Origin: Clostridiales bacterium
GTDB lineage: Bacteria; Bacillota; Clostridia; Oscillospirales; Oscillospiraceae
Length of the DNA stretch: 64,000 nt
Reading direction: 5' to 3'
Assembly: GCA_902363045.1 (NCBI GenBank)
Contig: CABIYX010000010.1
Span: forward strand, 25,027-89,026
In this document: positions 1-8,075 of the stretch, piece by piece
Position numbering within the stretch: position 1 is the stretch's first letter
Layout of the letters: every line of letters begins with the position of its first letter
Notes under the pieces: model-generated
Told to the model about the DNA's origin: nothing
What the model saw: only the letters and a program-made list of their open reading frames with translations
Databases searched by the model: none
Program-made: the position numbers and the translations under genes

Positions 1-143
1 CGGTCCACCTGGGCCGGACCGTAGCGGCGGTAGCCGTTCTCCGCCACGCGGCCGGGCTTTAGCAGACCGATCTGGTCGTACCAGCGCAGGGTGCGGGTGG
101 TCACCCCGGACAGGCGCGCCAGCTCTTGAATGGAATATTCCAT
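1..143 (-). CDS. MerR-family transcriptional regulator, N-terminal part (cut by window edge)
   Basis: The minus-strand frame starts at the ATG at 143-141 with an AGGAGG-type site just upstream and runs off the window. The 47 visible residues form the winged helix-turn-helix of MerR regulators: an IQELARLSGVT helix pair, TRTLRWYD, then IGLLKP and NGYRRY, which are family hallmarks. Such proteins bind as dimers between -35 and -10 boxes that are too far apart and untwist the DNA. The effector domain lies outside the window, so the inducer cannot be named. The promoter just upstream has the typical 19-bp spacer, which suggests autoregulation. Confidence 0.9.
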   Translation of the reverse strand, partial: MEYSIQELARLSGVTTRTLRWYDQIGLLKPGRVAENGYRRYGPAQVD

Positions 144-164
144 GCTGATCCCTCCTCAGCCCCC

Positions 165-195
165 ATTGTAGCCTCTGCCGTTACGGCAAGGTCAA
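165..195 (-). promoter_or_regulatory. MerR-type promoter/operator with 19-bp spacer
   Basis: On the minus strand a TTGACC -35 (195-190) and a TACAAT -10 (170-165) are separated by exactly 19 bp. The spacer contains a 13-bp palindrome, TGCCGT-N-ACGGCA (176-188). An overlong spacer with a central dyad is the signature of promoters activated by MerR proteins. It reads into the merR gene starting at 143, so autoregulation is the simplest reading. Confidence 0.75.
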
Positions 196-276
196 GGGCT
201 TTTTTCAAACTTTTTTCACCATCGGGACCATGCCCCTCCCAGGATAGCAGAGCACCCCCCCCGCCTGTAAATTTTC

Positions 277-305
277 TTGTCAAACCGCCCCGTCTGGTGT
301 AGGAT
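277..305 (+). promoter_or_regulatory. Candidate sigma-70 promoter for yaaA-bcp-aldolase
   Basis: TTGTCA (277-282), 17 bp, TAGGAT (300-305). It lies about 55 bp before the yaaA start and is the best vegetative-type promoter in the gap. The -10 is imperfect. Confidence 0.45.
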
Positions 306-358
306 ACAAATAAAACCGCCTGCGCCGGCCCGCCCGGCTCCAGGCGTCAGGAGGCGCT

Positions 359-1114
359 ATGAAGATCCTCATCTCCCCCGCGAAAAAGATGCGGTCCGAC
401 CCGGACACCCTGGCCCCGGAGGCCCTCCCCGCCCTGCTGGCGGAGACAGAGCGCCTTCTGGCCGCCCTGCGCGCCATGACCCCCGGTGAGCTCCAGGCCC
501 TGTGGCGGTGCAGCGACGCCATTGCCGCCCAGAATCTGGAGCGGCTGCGGGACATGGACCTGCGGCGGCAGCTGACCCCGGCCCTGCTGTCCTATGTGGG
601 GCTCCAGTACCAGTACATGGCCCCCGGCGTCCTGGAGCAGCGCCAGTACGACTACCTTCAGGACCATCTGCGCATCCTGTCCGGCTTTTATGGGGTGCTG
701 CGCCCCTTCGACGGGGTGACCCCCTACCGGCTGGAGATGGGGGCCAGGCTGGAGACAGAGGGCGCGCGGGACCTGTACGCCTTCTGGGGGGACAAGCTGG
801 CCCGGGCCCTGGAGCCTGGGGACGGGCCGGTGGTGGACCTGGCCTCCCGGGAGTACAGCCGGGCGGTGGTCCCCCATCTGCCCCGGGGCATCCCGTTGGT
901 CGCCTGCGTCTTTGGCAGGCTCCGGCCGGACGGCCGGGTTGTGGAGCAGGGCGCGCCCTGCAAAATGGCCCGGGGCCAGATGGTCCGCTGGATGGCGGAG
1001 CGGGCAGTCACCCGGGTGGAGGAGCTGCGGGAGTTCCGGGATCTGGGTTACCGCTTCTTGCCGGAGCGCTCCCACCCCGGGCGGTATGTATTTTTGAAGG
1101 AGGATGAAGTATGA
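359..1114 (+). CDS. yaaA: Peroxide stress protein YaaA (DUF328 family)
   Basis: 251 residues, the usual family length. The N-terminus MKILISPAKKM is the family hallmark, and conserved stretches such as the GLQYQYM region and the C-terminal FLKEDE tail follow. YaaA proteins are cytoplasmic, bind DNA, and in E. coli limit Fenton damage by lowering free iron during peroxide stress. A GGAGG site lies just before the ATG. The stop overlaps the start of the peroxiredoxin gene by 4 nt, so the two are translationally coupled and form a peroxide-defence pair. Confidence 0.93.
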   Translation: MKILISPAKKMRSDPDTLAPEALPALLAETERLLAALRAMTPGELQALWRCSDAIAAQNLERLRDMDLRRQLTPALLSYVGLQYQYMAPGVLEQRQYDYLQDHLRILSGFYGVLRPFDGVTPYRLEMGARLETEGARDLYAFWGDKLARALEPGDGPVVDLASREYSRAVVPHLPRGIPLVACVFGRLRPDGRVVEQGAPCKMARGQMVRWMAERAVTRVEELREFRDLGYRFLPERSHPGRYVFLKEDEV

Positions 1115-1590
1115 TGTTAGAGATCGGAAGCCAGGCGCCGGACTTTACCCTGCCGGACCAGAACGGGGAGCCCATCTCCCTGTCGGATTTCCGGGGACAG
1201 ACAGTGGTACTCTATTTCTATCCCAAGGACAGCACGCCCGGCTGCACCCGCCAGGCCCGTGCCTTTGCCGCCGTCTATGAAGAACTTCAGCAGTTGGGAG
1301 CGGTGGTGCTGGGGGTGAGCCGGGATTCCTCGGCCTCCCACCTGCGGTTCATCCAGAAAAATGGTCTGCCCTTCCGCCTGCTCTCCGACCCGGAGCGGAC
1401 CGTCCTGGAGGCCTACGGCGTCTGGCAGGAGAAAAAGCTGTATGGGAAAATAAGTATGGGCATCGTCCGCACCACTTATCTCATTGACGGGACCGGGATC
1501 GTCCGCGCCGTCATGCCCAAGGTCAAGCCGGACCAGAATCCGGCGGACGTGCTGGCCCTGCTCCGGGCCGGAGAGGGGGCAGCCCAATGA
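1111..1590 (+). CDS. bcp: Thioredoxin-dependent peroxiredoxin, Bcp/PrxQ type
   Basis: 159 residues with a thioredoxin fold. The peroxidatic cysteine sits in TPGCTRQA, after the LYFYPKD strand typical of Bcp. The second cysteine found five residues later in E. coli Bcp is an arginine here (QARAF), so this is a one-Cys-like or atypical variant whose resolving thiol must come from elsewhere. It reduces H2O2 and organic peroxides in the cytoplasm. It overlaps yaaA by 4 nt and the downstream aldolase by 4 nt, forming a tight three-gene operon. Confidence 0.92.
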   Translation: MMLEIGSQAPDFTLPDQNGEPISLSDFRGQTVVLYFYPKDSTPGCTRQARAFAAVYEELQQLGAVVLGVSRDSSASHLRFIQKNGLPFRLLSDPERTVLEAYGVWQEKKLYGKISMGIVRTTYLIDGTGIVRAVMPKVKPDQNPADVLALLRAGEGAAQ

Positions 1591-2624
1591 TCCGGTTCGA
1601 GTGTGACTACGCTGAGGGGGCCGCGCCCCAGATTCTGGAGCGGCTGACCCAGACCAATCTGGAGCAGACCCCCGGCTACGCCGTGGATAAGCACTGCCAG
1701 CGTGCCCGGGAGCTGATCCGGGAGGCCTGCGGCGCGCCCCAGGCCGCGGTGGAATTTTTGGTGGGCGGGACCCAGACCAATCAGACGGTGATCTCCGCCG
1801 CCCTGCGCCCCTATCAGGGGGTGCTGTGCGCCCAGACCGGGCACATCAACACCCATGAGACCGGGGCCATTGAGGCCACCGGCCACAAGGTGCTCGCCCT
1901 CCCCTCCCAGGACGGCAGGATCACTCCGGAGCAGGTGGAGCGGTTCTGCGCCGCCCATTGGGCCGATCCCACTCGGGAGCACACCGTCCAGCCCGGTATG
2001 CTGTATCTCTCCCAGCCCACCGAGACCGGGCTGCTGTATTCCCGGGCGGAGCTGGAAGGCTTCCGGGCCGTCTGCGGCCGGTATGGGATGTATCTGTATA
2101 TCGACGGGGCCCGGTGCGGCTATGGGCTGGCCGCGCCGGGGAACGACGTGGAGCTCACTGACCTGGCCCGGCTAACCGACGTGTTCTACATCGGCGGCAC
2201 CAAGGTGGGGGCCCTGTTCGGCGAGGCGGTGGTCATCTCCAATCCCGCCCTTCAGAGGGATTTCCGATACTGCATCAAGCGCCACGGCGGAATGCTGGCC
2301 AAGGGCCGATTGCTGGGCCTCCAGTTCGAGGCGCTGTTTGAGGACAATCTATACCGGCAGCTGGGCCGCCACGGTGTGGAGCAGGCCCTGCGCATCCGGG
2401 AGGCCTGCCTCCGGCGGGGCCTCTCCCTCCACTTCGCCTCCCACACCAACCAGCAGTTCCCAATCCTGACCCGGGAGCAGCAGGCACATCTGGAGAAGAA
2501 GTATACCTTCACCCTCTGGGAACCGCTGGACGATGGCCGCGCCGTAGTCCGCTTCTGCGCCAGCTGGGCCACCGACCCGGCCGCCGTGGACGCCCTGACC
2601 GCCGATCTGCTCTCCCTGCCCTGA
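1587..2624 (+). CDS. Threonine aldolase / beta-eliminating lyase family PLP enzyme
   Basis: 345 residues, fold-type I PLP enzyme. Landmarks are GGTQTN near residue 60, IDGAR (PLP-interacting Asp) near 170, and IGGTK with the probable Schiff-base lysine near 205. The arrangement fits low-specificity L-threonine aldolases (threonine to glycine plus acetaldehyde), although related beta-eliminating lyases share it. The ATG overlaps the bcp stop, so it is the third gene of the operon. Substrate specificity cannot be read from the sequence. Confidence 0.85.
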   Translation: MIRFECDYAEGAAPQILERLTQTNLEQTPGYAVDKHCQRARELIREACGAPQAAVEFLVGGTQTNQTVISAALRPYQGVLCAQTGHINTHETGAIEATGHKVLALPSQDGRITPEQVERFCAAHWADPTREHTVQPGMLYLSQPTETGLLYSRAELEGFRAVCGRYGMYLYIDGARCGYGLAAPGNDVELTDLARLTDVFYIGGTKVGALFGEAVVISNPALQRDFRYCIKRHGGMLAKGRLLGLQFEALFEDNLYRQLGRHGVEQALRIREACLRRGLSLHFASHTNQQFPILTREQQAHLEKKYTFTLWEPLDDGRAVVRFCASWATDPAAVDALTADLLSLP

Positions 2625-2701
2625 TTTCACGATTCATACAGAAACAGAACGGCCCACTGCAAAATATCGTTTTCACTCCTATGCAGAAATTGATATATTA
2701 G

Positions 2702-2745
2702 AAAAGTTGCTGAGAATCGCCATTTGACGGTTCTCAGCAACTTTT
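2702..2745. terminator. Bidirectional intrinsic terminator
   Basis: A 14-bp perfect stem (2703-2716 with 2731-2744) has a 14-nt loop, with T-rich sequence on the right and A-rich sequence on the left. It lies between the convergent aldolase gene (+) and gntR (-) and can serve both. Confidence 0.85.
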
Positions 2746-2791
2746 TCCTGATTTTCAGGTTTTGCAACAGGCCAGCTCCTCTGAACTCAGA

Positions 2792-3505
2792 TCATTCCAT
2801 CAGGCTGTACCAATTTTGGATGGTATCCTTTGCCGCCTGCTTCGCCATGGCATAGCTGCGGGTTTTGAGCGCCTCAATAATGGTGGTGTGGTCCCGGATC
2901 GTCACGTCGCACCCCCCCTGTCGAGAGGTCGTAGCGACCACTTGGCCCTCAAAGGCGTCCATGATGTAATCATAGACGATTTGGAGCAGCATATTTCCGC
3001 AATACTGAGACAAGATCCGGTGAAATGCCAAATCATTTTTTACCAGCGCCTCCGGCGAGGCCTTCTCCGTCAGCATCTTGCGGTGCCGGTCAAGATTTTC
3101 TTCCAGAAGGGGAATAACCTCCTCCACCTGTTCCTCCCGGCCAAGCAAAAGCTCTAAAATGTCCCGCTCCAGCGCATAACGGGCATCCGCGATTGTTTTG
3201 GCCGATGGTTGAGAAATCAGCATGGCAAACACCAGGGGATTAAAACTCTTTTCAGACAGCGAAGTATTGACATAGGTCCCATCGCCAGGGCGGATGGTCA
3301 ACACGCCCAAGGTCTCCAGCGCCTTCATCGCCTGCCGCACCGAGCCCCGGCTGACAGAAAAGAGACTGGCTAACTCCATTTCCGGCGGAAGGCGGTCGCC
3401 CGGCTTCAGCCGCTGTTCCAACAACGCGCTTTGAATCTGTTCGATCACATGGTTGGGCGCTAAGGTATGGGGCTGTGGTTTGGGGATCCAGATACTATTG
3501 TCCAT
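2792..3505 (-). CDS. GntR-family (FadR subfamily) transcriptional regulator
   Basis: 237 residues from the ATG at 3505, which has a GAGAGGA site; the open frame extends further upstream without a good ribosome site. The N-terminal winged helix (LKPGDRLPPEMELASLFSVSR, then GSVRQAMKALE) is classic GntR. The C-terminal half is an all-helical FCD-like sensor domain with the DLAFH motif that often holds a metal near the ligand. It is divergent from the transketolase/TRAP operon. Operator-like AACGTTT repeats lie in the shared intergenic region, so it is very likely the repressor of that operon, released by the imported substrate or an intermediate. Confidence 0.9.
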   Translation of the reverse strand: MDNSIWIPKPQPHTLAPNHVIEQIQSALLEQRLKPGDRLPPEMELASLFSVSRGSVRQAMKALETLGVLTIRPGDGTYVNTSLSEKSFNPLVFAMLISQPSAKTIADARYALERDILELLLGREEQVEEVIPLLEENLDRHRKMLTEKASPEALVKNDLAFHRILSQYCGNMLLQIVYDYIMDAFEGQVVATTSRQGGCDVTIRDHTTIIEALKTRSYAMAKQAAKDTIQNWYSLME

Positions 3506-3643
3506 AAAACAGATTTCCTCTCTGCCTTCCGCGCCGGACACAAGCGTATCCCTTTTCCGGAAGAAATAGGTATTATATAGATAAAATTCTTGCAGGCCTG
3601 TCATAATTCAGCTTGCCAAAAAAGTCTTTTCGAGAAGCTGGCA

Positions 3644-3678
3644 AACGTTTGAGCACGTTAAAAAAGCGCTCAAACGTT
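3644..3678. promoter_or_regulatory. Inverted repeat, probable GntR operator upstream of gntR
   Basis: AACGTTTGAGC (3644-3654) is repeated as its exact reverse complement at 3668-3678, with 13 bp between. It shares the AACGTTT core with the operator at the transketolase promoter. It lies about 140 bp upstream of gntR and may serve autoregulation or looping. The rest of the 3506-4095 gap is AT-rich with no gene. Confidence 0.55.
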
Positions 3679-3999
3679 GTTTAATTGAAGGTAAAAGGCA
3701 AACTTGACGGTTTTCTTTCACTCGTTCTTTCCCTCCGAAATCCTTTGGATGGAGGATTTTTCGATCATTTCTATTTTTCATTATAGCGAAACCGAATGAA
3801 AAAATCCATATAAAACTTTTATAAAAAATCCCAGCGGGATACAGGAGGAACAGGGATCCACTTTCACCATAAAATTTTCACCTCACGACTGGCCATCAAA
3901 ATATAGAAGTGCCTTCTCCTAAGCCACAGCTATTTTCCACAAAAAAGACGCAAAAAGTTGTGCAGGCAAACGAAATGTATCTTTTGACGAAAAACAATA

Positions 4000-4060
4000 T
4001 TGACAGCGCTCCATAACTGTACTAAAATAACAGCACATTCATTAAACGTTTAACGTTTAA
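4000..4060 (+). promoter_or_regulatory. Promoter and overlapping GntR operator of the transketolase/TRAP operon
   Basis: TTGACA (4000-4005), 17 bp, TAAAAT (4023-4028): a near-consensus sigma-70 promoter. Just downstream, over the expected start point, lies TTAAACG-TTTAA-CGTTTAA (4042-4060), a perfect 7-bp dyad. A repressor bound there would block initiation. The AACGTTT core recurs at 3644-3678. Confidence 0.75.
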
Positions 4061-4095
4061 CAAAAATCAAAGTAACTGAGAAGGAGTGAACGAAT

Positions 4096-4920
4096 ATGAC
4101 CAATGAGCAGATCCATGAAATCGCTCAGAAGCTTCGCCTGGAAACAGTGCGGATGGTCTATGAGGGAAAGGATGGTCATCCCGGTCCCGCTTTGTCTATC
4201 GCGGATATTATCGCTACCCTCTATTTTCAGGAGATGAACCTTGATCCGCAAAATCCTCAGTGGCCTGACCGGGACCGTTTGATCCTGTCCAAGGGCCACT
4301 CCTGTCCGGTGCTGTACGCCGCTTTGAATGAGCGGGGCTACTTCCAGCCCAAAGTGGAACATTTCCGCCTGCGTCAGCTGCACAGTATGTTCCAGGGACA
4401 CCCCTCCATGCACAATACCCCCGGGCTGGACATGACCTCCGGCTCTCTCGGAAACGGCATTGCCATCGGCGCGGGCATGGCCTTTGCCGCCAAGGTCCAG
4501 AGCAAGGACTATACTACCTATGTGATCTGTGGCGACGGCGAGCTTCAGGAGGGAGTCTGCTGGGAAGGAATCAACATGGCCGCCGGCCGGAAGCTGGATA
4601 ACCTGGTCGTTTTTGTGGACCGAAACGGCTGGCAGAGCTATAAGAGCGTGGAGTTCACCGTGGGCCAAAACAACATTGCCGACCGTTTCCGCGCCTTTGG
4701 ATGGCACACCCAGGAGATCAGCGGACATGACATCCAGGCCATTCGCTCCGCTATCCACATTGCCAAGTCTCATCAGGGGAGCCCCTGCTGCATCGTTTGT
4801 GACTGCGTCAAGGGCAAGGGCGTCAGCTACATGGAGAACAACAACGCGTGGCACAAGGGCGTACCCACCGATGAAGAATATGCCATCGCTGTAAAAGAGC
4901 TTGGAGGTGTTCAGGCATGA
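4096..4920 (+). CDS. Transketolase-like protein, N-terminal (thiamine diphosphate) subunit
   Basis: 274 residues, half the size of a one-piece transketolase. Landmarks are GHPGPALS, SKGHSCPVLYAAL, and the diphosphate/Mg site GDGELQEG followed by WEG..MAAGRKLDNLVVFVDRNG. It pairs with the next gene (4-nt overlap) to form a split enzyme that moves two-carbon ketol units. Its operon has a TRAP transporter and an ApnO-like dehydrogenase rather than pentose-phosphate genes, which suggests a dedicated catabolic transketolase, for example one acting on a branched or unusual sugar phosphate. Start chosen for the GAGAAGGAG site. Confidence 0.9.
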   Translation: MTNEQIHEIAQKLRLETVRMVYEGKDGHPGPALSIADIIATLYFQEMNLDPQNPQWPDRDRLILSKGHSCPVLYAALNERGYFQPKVEHFRLRQLHSMFQGHPSMHNTPGLDMTSGSLGNGIAIGAGMAFAAKVQSKDYTTYVICGDGELQEGVCWEGINMAAGRKLDNLVVFVDRNGWQSYKSVEFTVGQNNIADRFRAFGWHTQEISGHDIQAIRSAIHIAKSHQGSPCCIVCDCVKGKGVSYMENNNAWHKGVPTDEEYAIAVKELGGVQA

Positions 4921-5855
4921 CAAACTTTAAAGGAACCCGGGAGGCCTTTGCCGCTGCCATGATGGATATGGCGGAGGAGCGAAAGGACATTGTTGTGATC
5001 TCTCCCGATTCGCTGAAGGCTATGCGGGCGGTCCCCTTCGGGGAGAAGTATCCCGACCGCTATCTGGAATGCGGCATTGCCGAGCAGGGCGCGGTGGATG
5101 CTGCCGCCGGTCTGGCCAGCGCCGGCCTCACCCCCTTCATTGGTACTTACTGTGGCTTTTTGACCATGCGCGCCTGTGAGCAGATGCGTACCTTCGTGGG
5201 CTACACCAATCTGAACGTAAAGTTTATCGGCGTCAACGCCGGACTGCTGGGCGGAGAGCGTGAGGGCGTCACACATCAGTTCTATGAGGATCTGGGGATC
5301 ATCTCTTCCATGCCCAACTACACCATTTTTACCCCTGCCGATCCTGCCCAGTGCTATCACGCGGTCCGGCTGGCCGCCGAAACCGACGGTCCTGTATACA
5401 TCCGGGGCGGCAGCGGTCGTGAGGTGGATGTATATGACAAGAACGCCCCCTTCGCGAAAAGCGGTATCACAGTTTGGAAGGACTATGGCACAGACGCAGT
5501 CCTCTTTTCCAACGGCTATGTTCTGGACCGGGTGCTGGCTGCCGCAGAACTCTTGAAGGAGCAAGGCATCAACGTCACAGCCGCAGACGTCAATATCCTC
5601 TATGGCAAGGATCCCTCCGCCATTTTGGAGGTCATGGGCAGAGCCCAGCAGCTGTTCACTGTGGAGGACCACAATATCAACGGCGGCCTGGGTTCCTATA
5701 TCAGCCGTCTGGCCTGTGAGAACCAGCCCGCCTGGGTGACCCGTATCGCGCTTACATCTTATGGTGAATCCGGTCCCGCCAAGGAGCTGGCCGACGCCTA
5801 TGGCTTCTCCCCAGAGGATATTGCCGCCAAGGTAAAAGAGACTCTGAAAAAATAA
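4917..5855 (+). CDS. Transketolase-like protein, C-terminal (pyrimidine-binding) subunit
   Basis: 312 residues containing the Pyr and C-terminal domains. The catalytic glutamate region YLECGIAEQ (near residue 55), PDRYLE and the GLTPFIGTY strand match transketolase central domains; the C-terminal domain holds the VEDHNINGGLGS motif. It overlaps the N-terminal subunit gene by 4 nt, as expected for a 1:1 complex. The acceptor and donor sugars cannot be deduced. The adjacent dehydrogenase and TRAP genes argue for a sugar-acid or branched-sugar route. Confidence 0.9.
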   Translation: MTNFKGTREAFAAAMMDMAEERKDIVVISPDSLKAMRAVPFGEKYPDRYLECGIAEQGAVDAAAGLASAGLTPFIGTYCGFLTMRACEQMRTFVGYTNLNVKFIGVNAGLLGGEREGVTHQFYEDLGIISSMPNYTIFTPADPAQCYHAVRLAAETDGPVYIRGGSGREVDVYDKNAPFAKSGITVWKDYGTDAVLFSNGYVLDRVLAAAELLKEQGINVTAADVNILYGKDPSAILEVMGRAQQLFTVEDHNINGGLGSYISRLACENQPAWVTRIALTSYGESGPAKELADAYGFSPEDIAAKVKETLKK

Positions 5856-5905
5856 GTGGAAATCTGTCTTCACAGTGCGTTATAATTGAAAGGATGGAAC
5901 GGATC

Positions 5906-6766
5906 ATGAGTAAAATCCATGTAGCAGTCATCGGCGCCGGCGGAAAAATGGGCACCCGGACCAGCAGGAATCTGGCCAAGCTGACGGATAAGTATGACCT
6001 GATGCTGGTGGAGAACGCCCCCAAGGGGATCGAGAGCATCCATGCCCGCGGGCTGGACGTTATCCCGGTAGAGGAAGCCCTCGCAAAAGCGGAGGTCGTC
6101 GTTTTCGCCGTCCCTGATACCCTGATCAAAAAACTGTCCGCGATCTACGTTCCGATGCTGAAGCCCGGTACTGGCTTTCTGATCCTGGACCCGGCCGCCG
6201 CTGTGGCCAAGGAGTTAACACTTCGGGATGACTGCACCCTCGGCGTGGCCCATCCCTGTCATCCCTCGTTCCTGTTGGATCAGGACACTCCTGAAGCCCG
6301 TGCTGACCGCTTTGGCGGCGACGGCGGCAAGCAGGACATTGTAATGAGCATGATCTGCGGCGAGCAGGAAGTCTTTGAGAAAATGCAGGAGACTGCCCGC
6401 GATATGTACGCCGCAGAGCACGCCTATGTGATGACCTCGGAGCAGATCGCCTTCCTGGAGCCCACTCTTGTGGAACTGCTGGGCGCCACCTGTCTGTACG
6501 CTATGGCGGAGACGGTGGATGAGGCTGAGCGCCGTGGCATCAATCGGGACGCCGCCGTCTCCTTCCTCACTGGCCATATTTACAATTTGACCTGCAACTT
6601 CCTCGGGTATATTCCTGGAAAGCCGCCAGTATCTGACGCCTGCAAGGTGGCGATCGGCCTGGGAAACCGGCTGGTCATGCGTGAGGACTGGAAACGCATC
6701 TGGGATGACGAGGTGCTCCATAAGGTTATCGCGACCATGCTCCATCCCGAGGACCCCAAAATCTGA
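5906..6766 (+). CDS. NAD(P)-binding oxidoreductase with phosphogluconate-dehydrogenase-like C-terminus (ApnO-like)
   Basis: 286 residues from the ATG at 5906, preferred over an ATG four codons upstream that would sit directly on the AAAGG site. The N-terminus is a Rossmann fold with VAVIGAGGKMGTR; the rest is helical and resembles the PGDH_C family, which includes D-apionate oxidoisomerase (ApnO). Conserved-looking blocks are AHPCHPSFL and MTSEQIAFLEP. Family assignment is by motif resemblance from memory. In this operon it probably oxidises an imported sugar acid before or after transketolase cleavage. No sugar kinase is present in the operon. Confidence 0.7.
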   Translation: MSKIHVAVIGAGGKMGTRTSRNLAKLTDKYDLMLVENAPKGIESIHARGLDVIPVEEALAKAEVVVFAVPDTLIKKLSAIYVPMLKPGTGFLILDPAAAVAKELTLRDDCTLGVAHPCHPSFLLDQDTPEARADRFGGDGGKQDIVMSMICGEQEVFEKMQETARDMYAAEHAYVMTSEQIAFLEPTLVELLGATCLYAMAETVDEAERRGINRDAAVSFLTGHIYNLTCNFLGYIPGKPPVSDACKVAIGLGNRLVMREDWKRIWDDEVLHKVIATMLHPEDPKI

Positions 6767-6814
6767 TCACAGACTGGCAGCCATTCCATGTAAACTGATT
6801 TGAAAGAAGGAACG

Positions 6815-7906
6815 ATGGAAATGAAATCAAAAATGCTCTCTCGCTTCTCTGCCCTGTTTCTGGCCGGGACAATGACCTTGGGGCTGTCCGCCTGTGGGAA
6901 CGGCGCAGGCAGCACCCCGCCAGCCAGCGGTACGTCCACGAATGCCTCCTCTGCTGAATCTGATGAGCTTCTTGGGTCCTCCTCCGCCACGATCCGCTTG
7001 AAGGTCGGCACCACCACCGCGCCCGACGGCCATTATGTGCTGGGTCTGATCGAGATGCAGAAGCTGCTGGAGGAATATTCCGGCGGTGAAATGACGCTGG
7101 ACATCTATCCCAACTCGGCATTGGGTAACGAGTCCGATATGATGAACTCCGTCTCCATGGGAATGCAGGAGATGTGTCTGGTCTCCACCGGCCCGATCCC
7201 CTCCTTTGCTACCTCCACAGCCAATTGGAGCGTGCTGGATCTTCCCTATCTGTTTGAGGACGCCGAGCAGGCCTATGAGGTGCTGGACGGCGAGGTCGGC
7301 CAGACCCTGCTGGACGGCTTCAATGGGACCGGCATCAAGGCTCTGGGCTTTTGGGAAAACGGCTTCCGCCAGATCACAAACAACACCAAGGAGATCGTCA
7401 CCCCCAGCGATTTGGCCGGTGTGAAGGTCCGTACCATGGAGAACCCTGTCCACATGGCCACCTACACCGCCTTGGGCGCCGCTCCCACCGCCATGGCATG
7501 GAGTGAAATTTTCTCCGCTCTGCAGCAGGGCACTGTGGACAGCCAGGAAAACCCCTTGGCGATCATCTACACCGCCCGTGTCCACGAGGTACAGAAATAC
7601 TGTTCTATGATCGACCTGTTTTACAGCCCCTGCGTCTTGATGATCAACGAAGACCTGTACAACAGCTGGACGGACGAGCAGCGCGCCGCCTTTGACAAGG
7701 CCGCCGAAGAGGCCAAGGCCGCAGAGCGTGGGATCAGCCAGCAGATGAACAACGATTTCCGTGCCAGCATGGAGCAGGAGGGCATTACCTTCACCGATGT
7801 GGACAAAGAGGTCTGGAAGGAAGCCGTTCAGAGCGTTTACGAGGATCCCTCTCTGAATATCGATCAGGATCTCCTGTCCCAGATCCTGGCGGTGACTGGA
7901 GCTTGA
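6815..7906 (+). CDS. dctP: TRAP transporter substrate-binding lipoprotein, DctP family
   Basis: 363 residues from the ATG at 6815 (AGAAGG site); an ATG at 6821 is also possible. A lipoprotein signal peptide ends in LSAC, with Cys27 as the lipidated residue, followed by a Ser/Thr/Gly-rich linker. The DctP fold shows GTTTAPDGHYV at the domain start, then the conserved VKVRTMENPVH with the substrate-carboxylate arginine and QQGTVDSQENP. It captures an organic or sugar acid outside the membrane for the DctQM permease. Its position after the catabolic genes ties its substrate to the transketolase/dehydrogenase pathway. Confidence 0.93.
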   Translation: MEMKSKMLSRFSALFLAGTMTLGLSACGNGAGSTPPASGTSTNASSAESDELLGSSSATIRLKVGTTTAPDGHYVLGLIEMQKLLEEYSGGEMTLDIYPNSALGNESDMMNSVSMGMQEMCLVSTGPIPSFATSTANWSVLDLPYLFEDAEQAYEVLDGEVGQTLLDGFNGTGIKALGFWENGFRQITNNTKEIVTPSDLAGVKVRTMENPVHMATYTALGAAPTAMAWSEIFSALQQGTVDSQENPLAIIYTARVHEVQKYCSMIDLFYSPCVLMINEDLYNSWTDEQRAAFDKAAEEAKAAERGISQQMNNDFRASMEQEGITFTDVDKEVWKEAVQSVYEDPSLNIDQDLLSQILAVTGA

Positions 7907-7960
7907 TTTTCCAATTTGCCTATCCCGATACAAGTACGGTCATGTCCCAATTCTAATGCA

Positions 7961-8010
7961 CAGGGCAGGCGGACTGGCTGGCGTCGCTGCCAGCCCGCCT
8001 GCCGGCCCTG
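7961..8010 (+). promoter_or_regulatory. GC-rich hairpin between dctP and dctQ
   Basis: A strong imperfect stem lies in the 169-bp dctP-dctQ gap: CAGGGC, AGGCGG and GCTGGC segments on the left each find their complement on the right. There is no T-run, so it is not a clear terminator. Hairpins in this place in uptake operons often protect the binding-protein mRNA from decay, giving more binding protein than permease; that role is inferred. Confidence 0.55.
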
Positions 8011-8075
8011 ATTCTCCGTTTGACCGTTTGGATCGCGGGGAATGTTGGAAACGACCCCAAGAGGGAGGTACATAC

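Noticed and set aside
4057..5873. Long minus-strand open frames opposite the two transketolase genes
   Set aside because: Shadows of strongly coding plus-strand genes with recognised active sites; no start signals.
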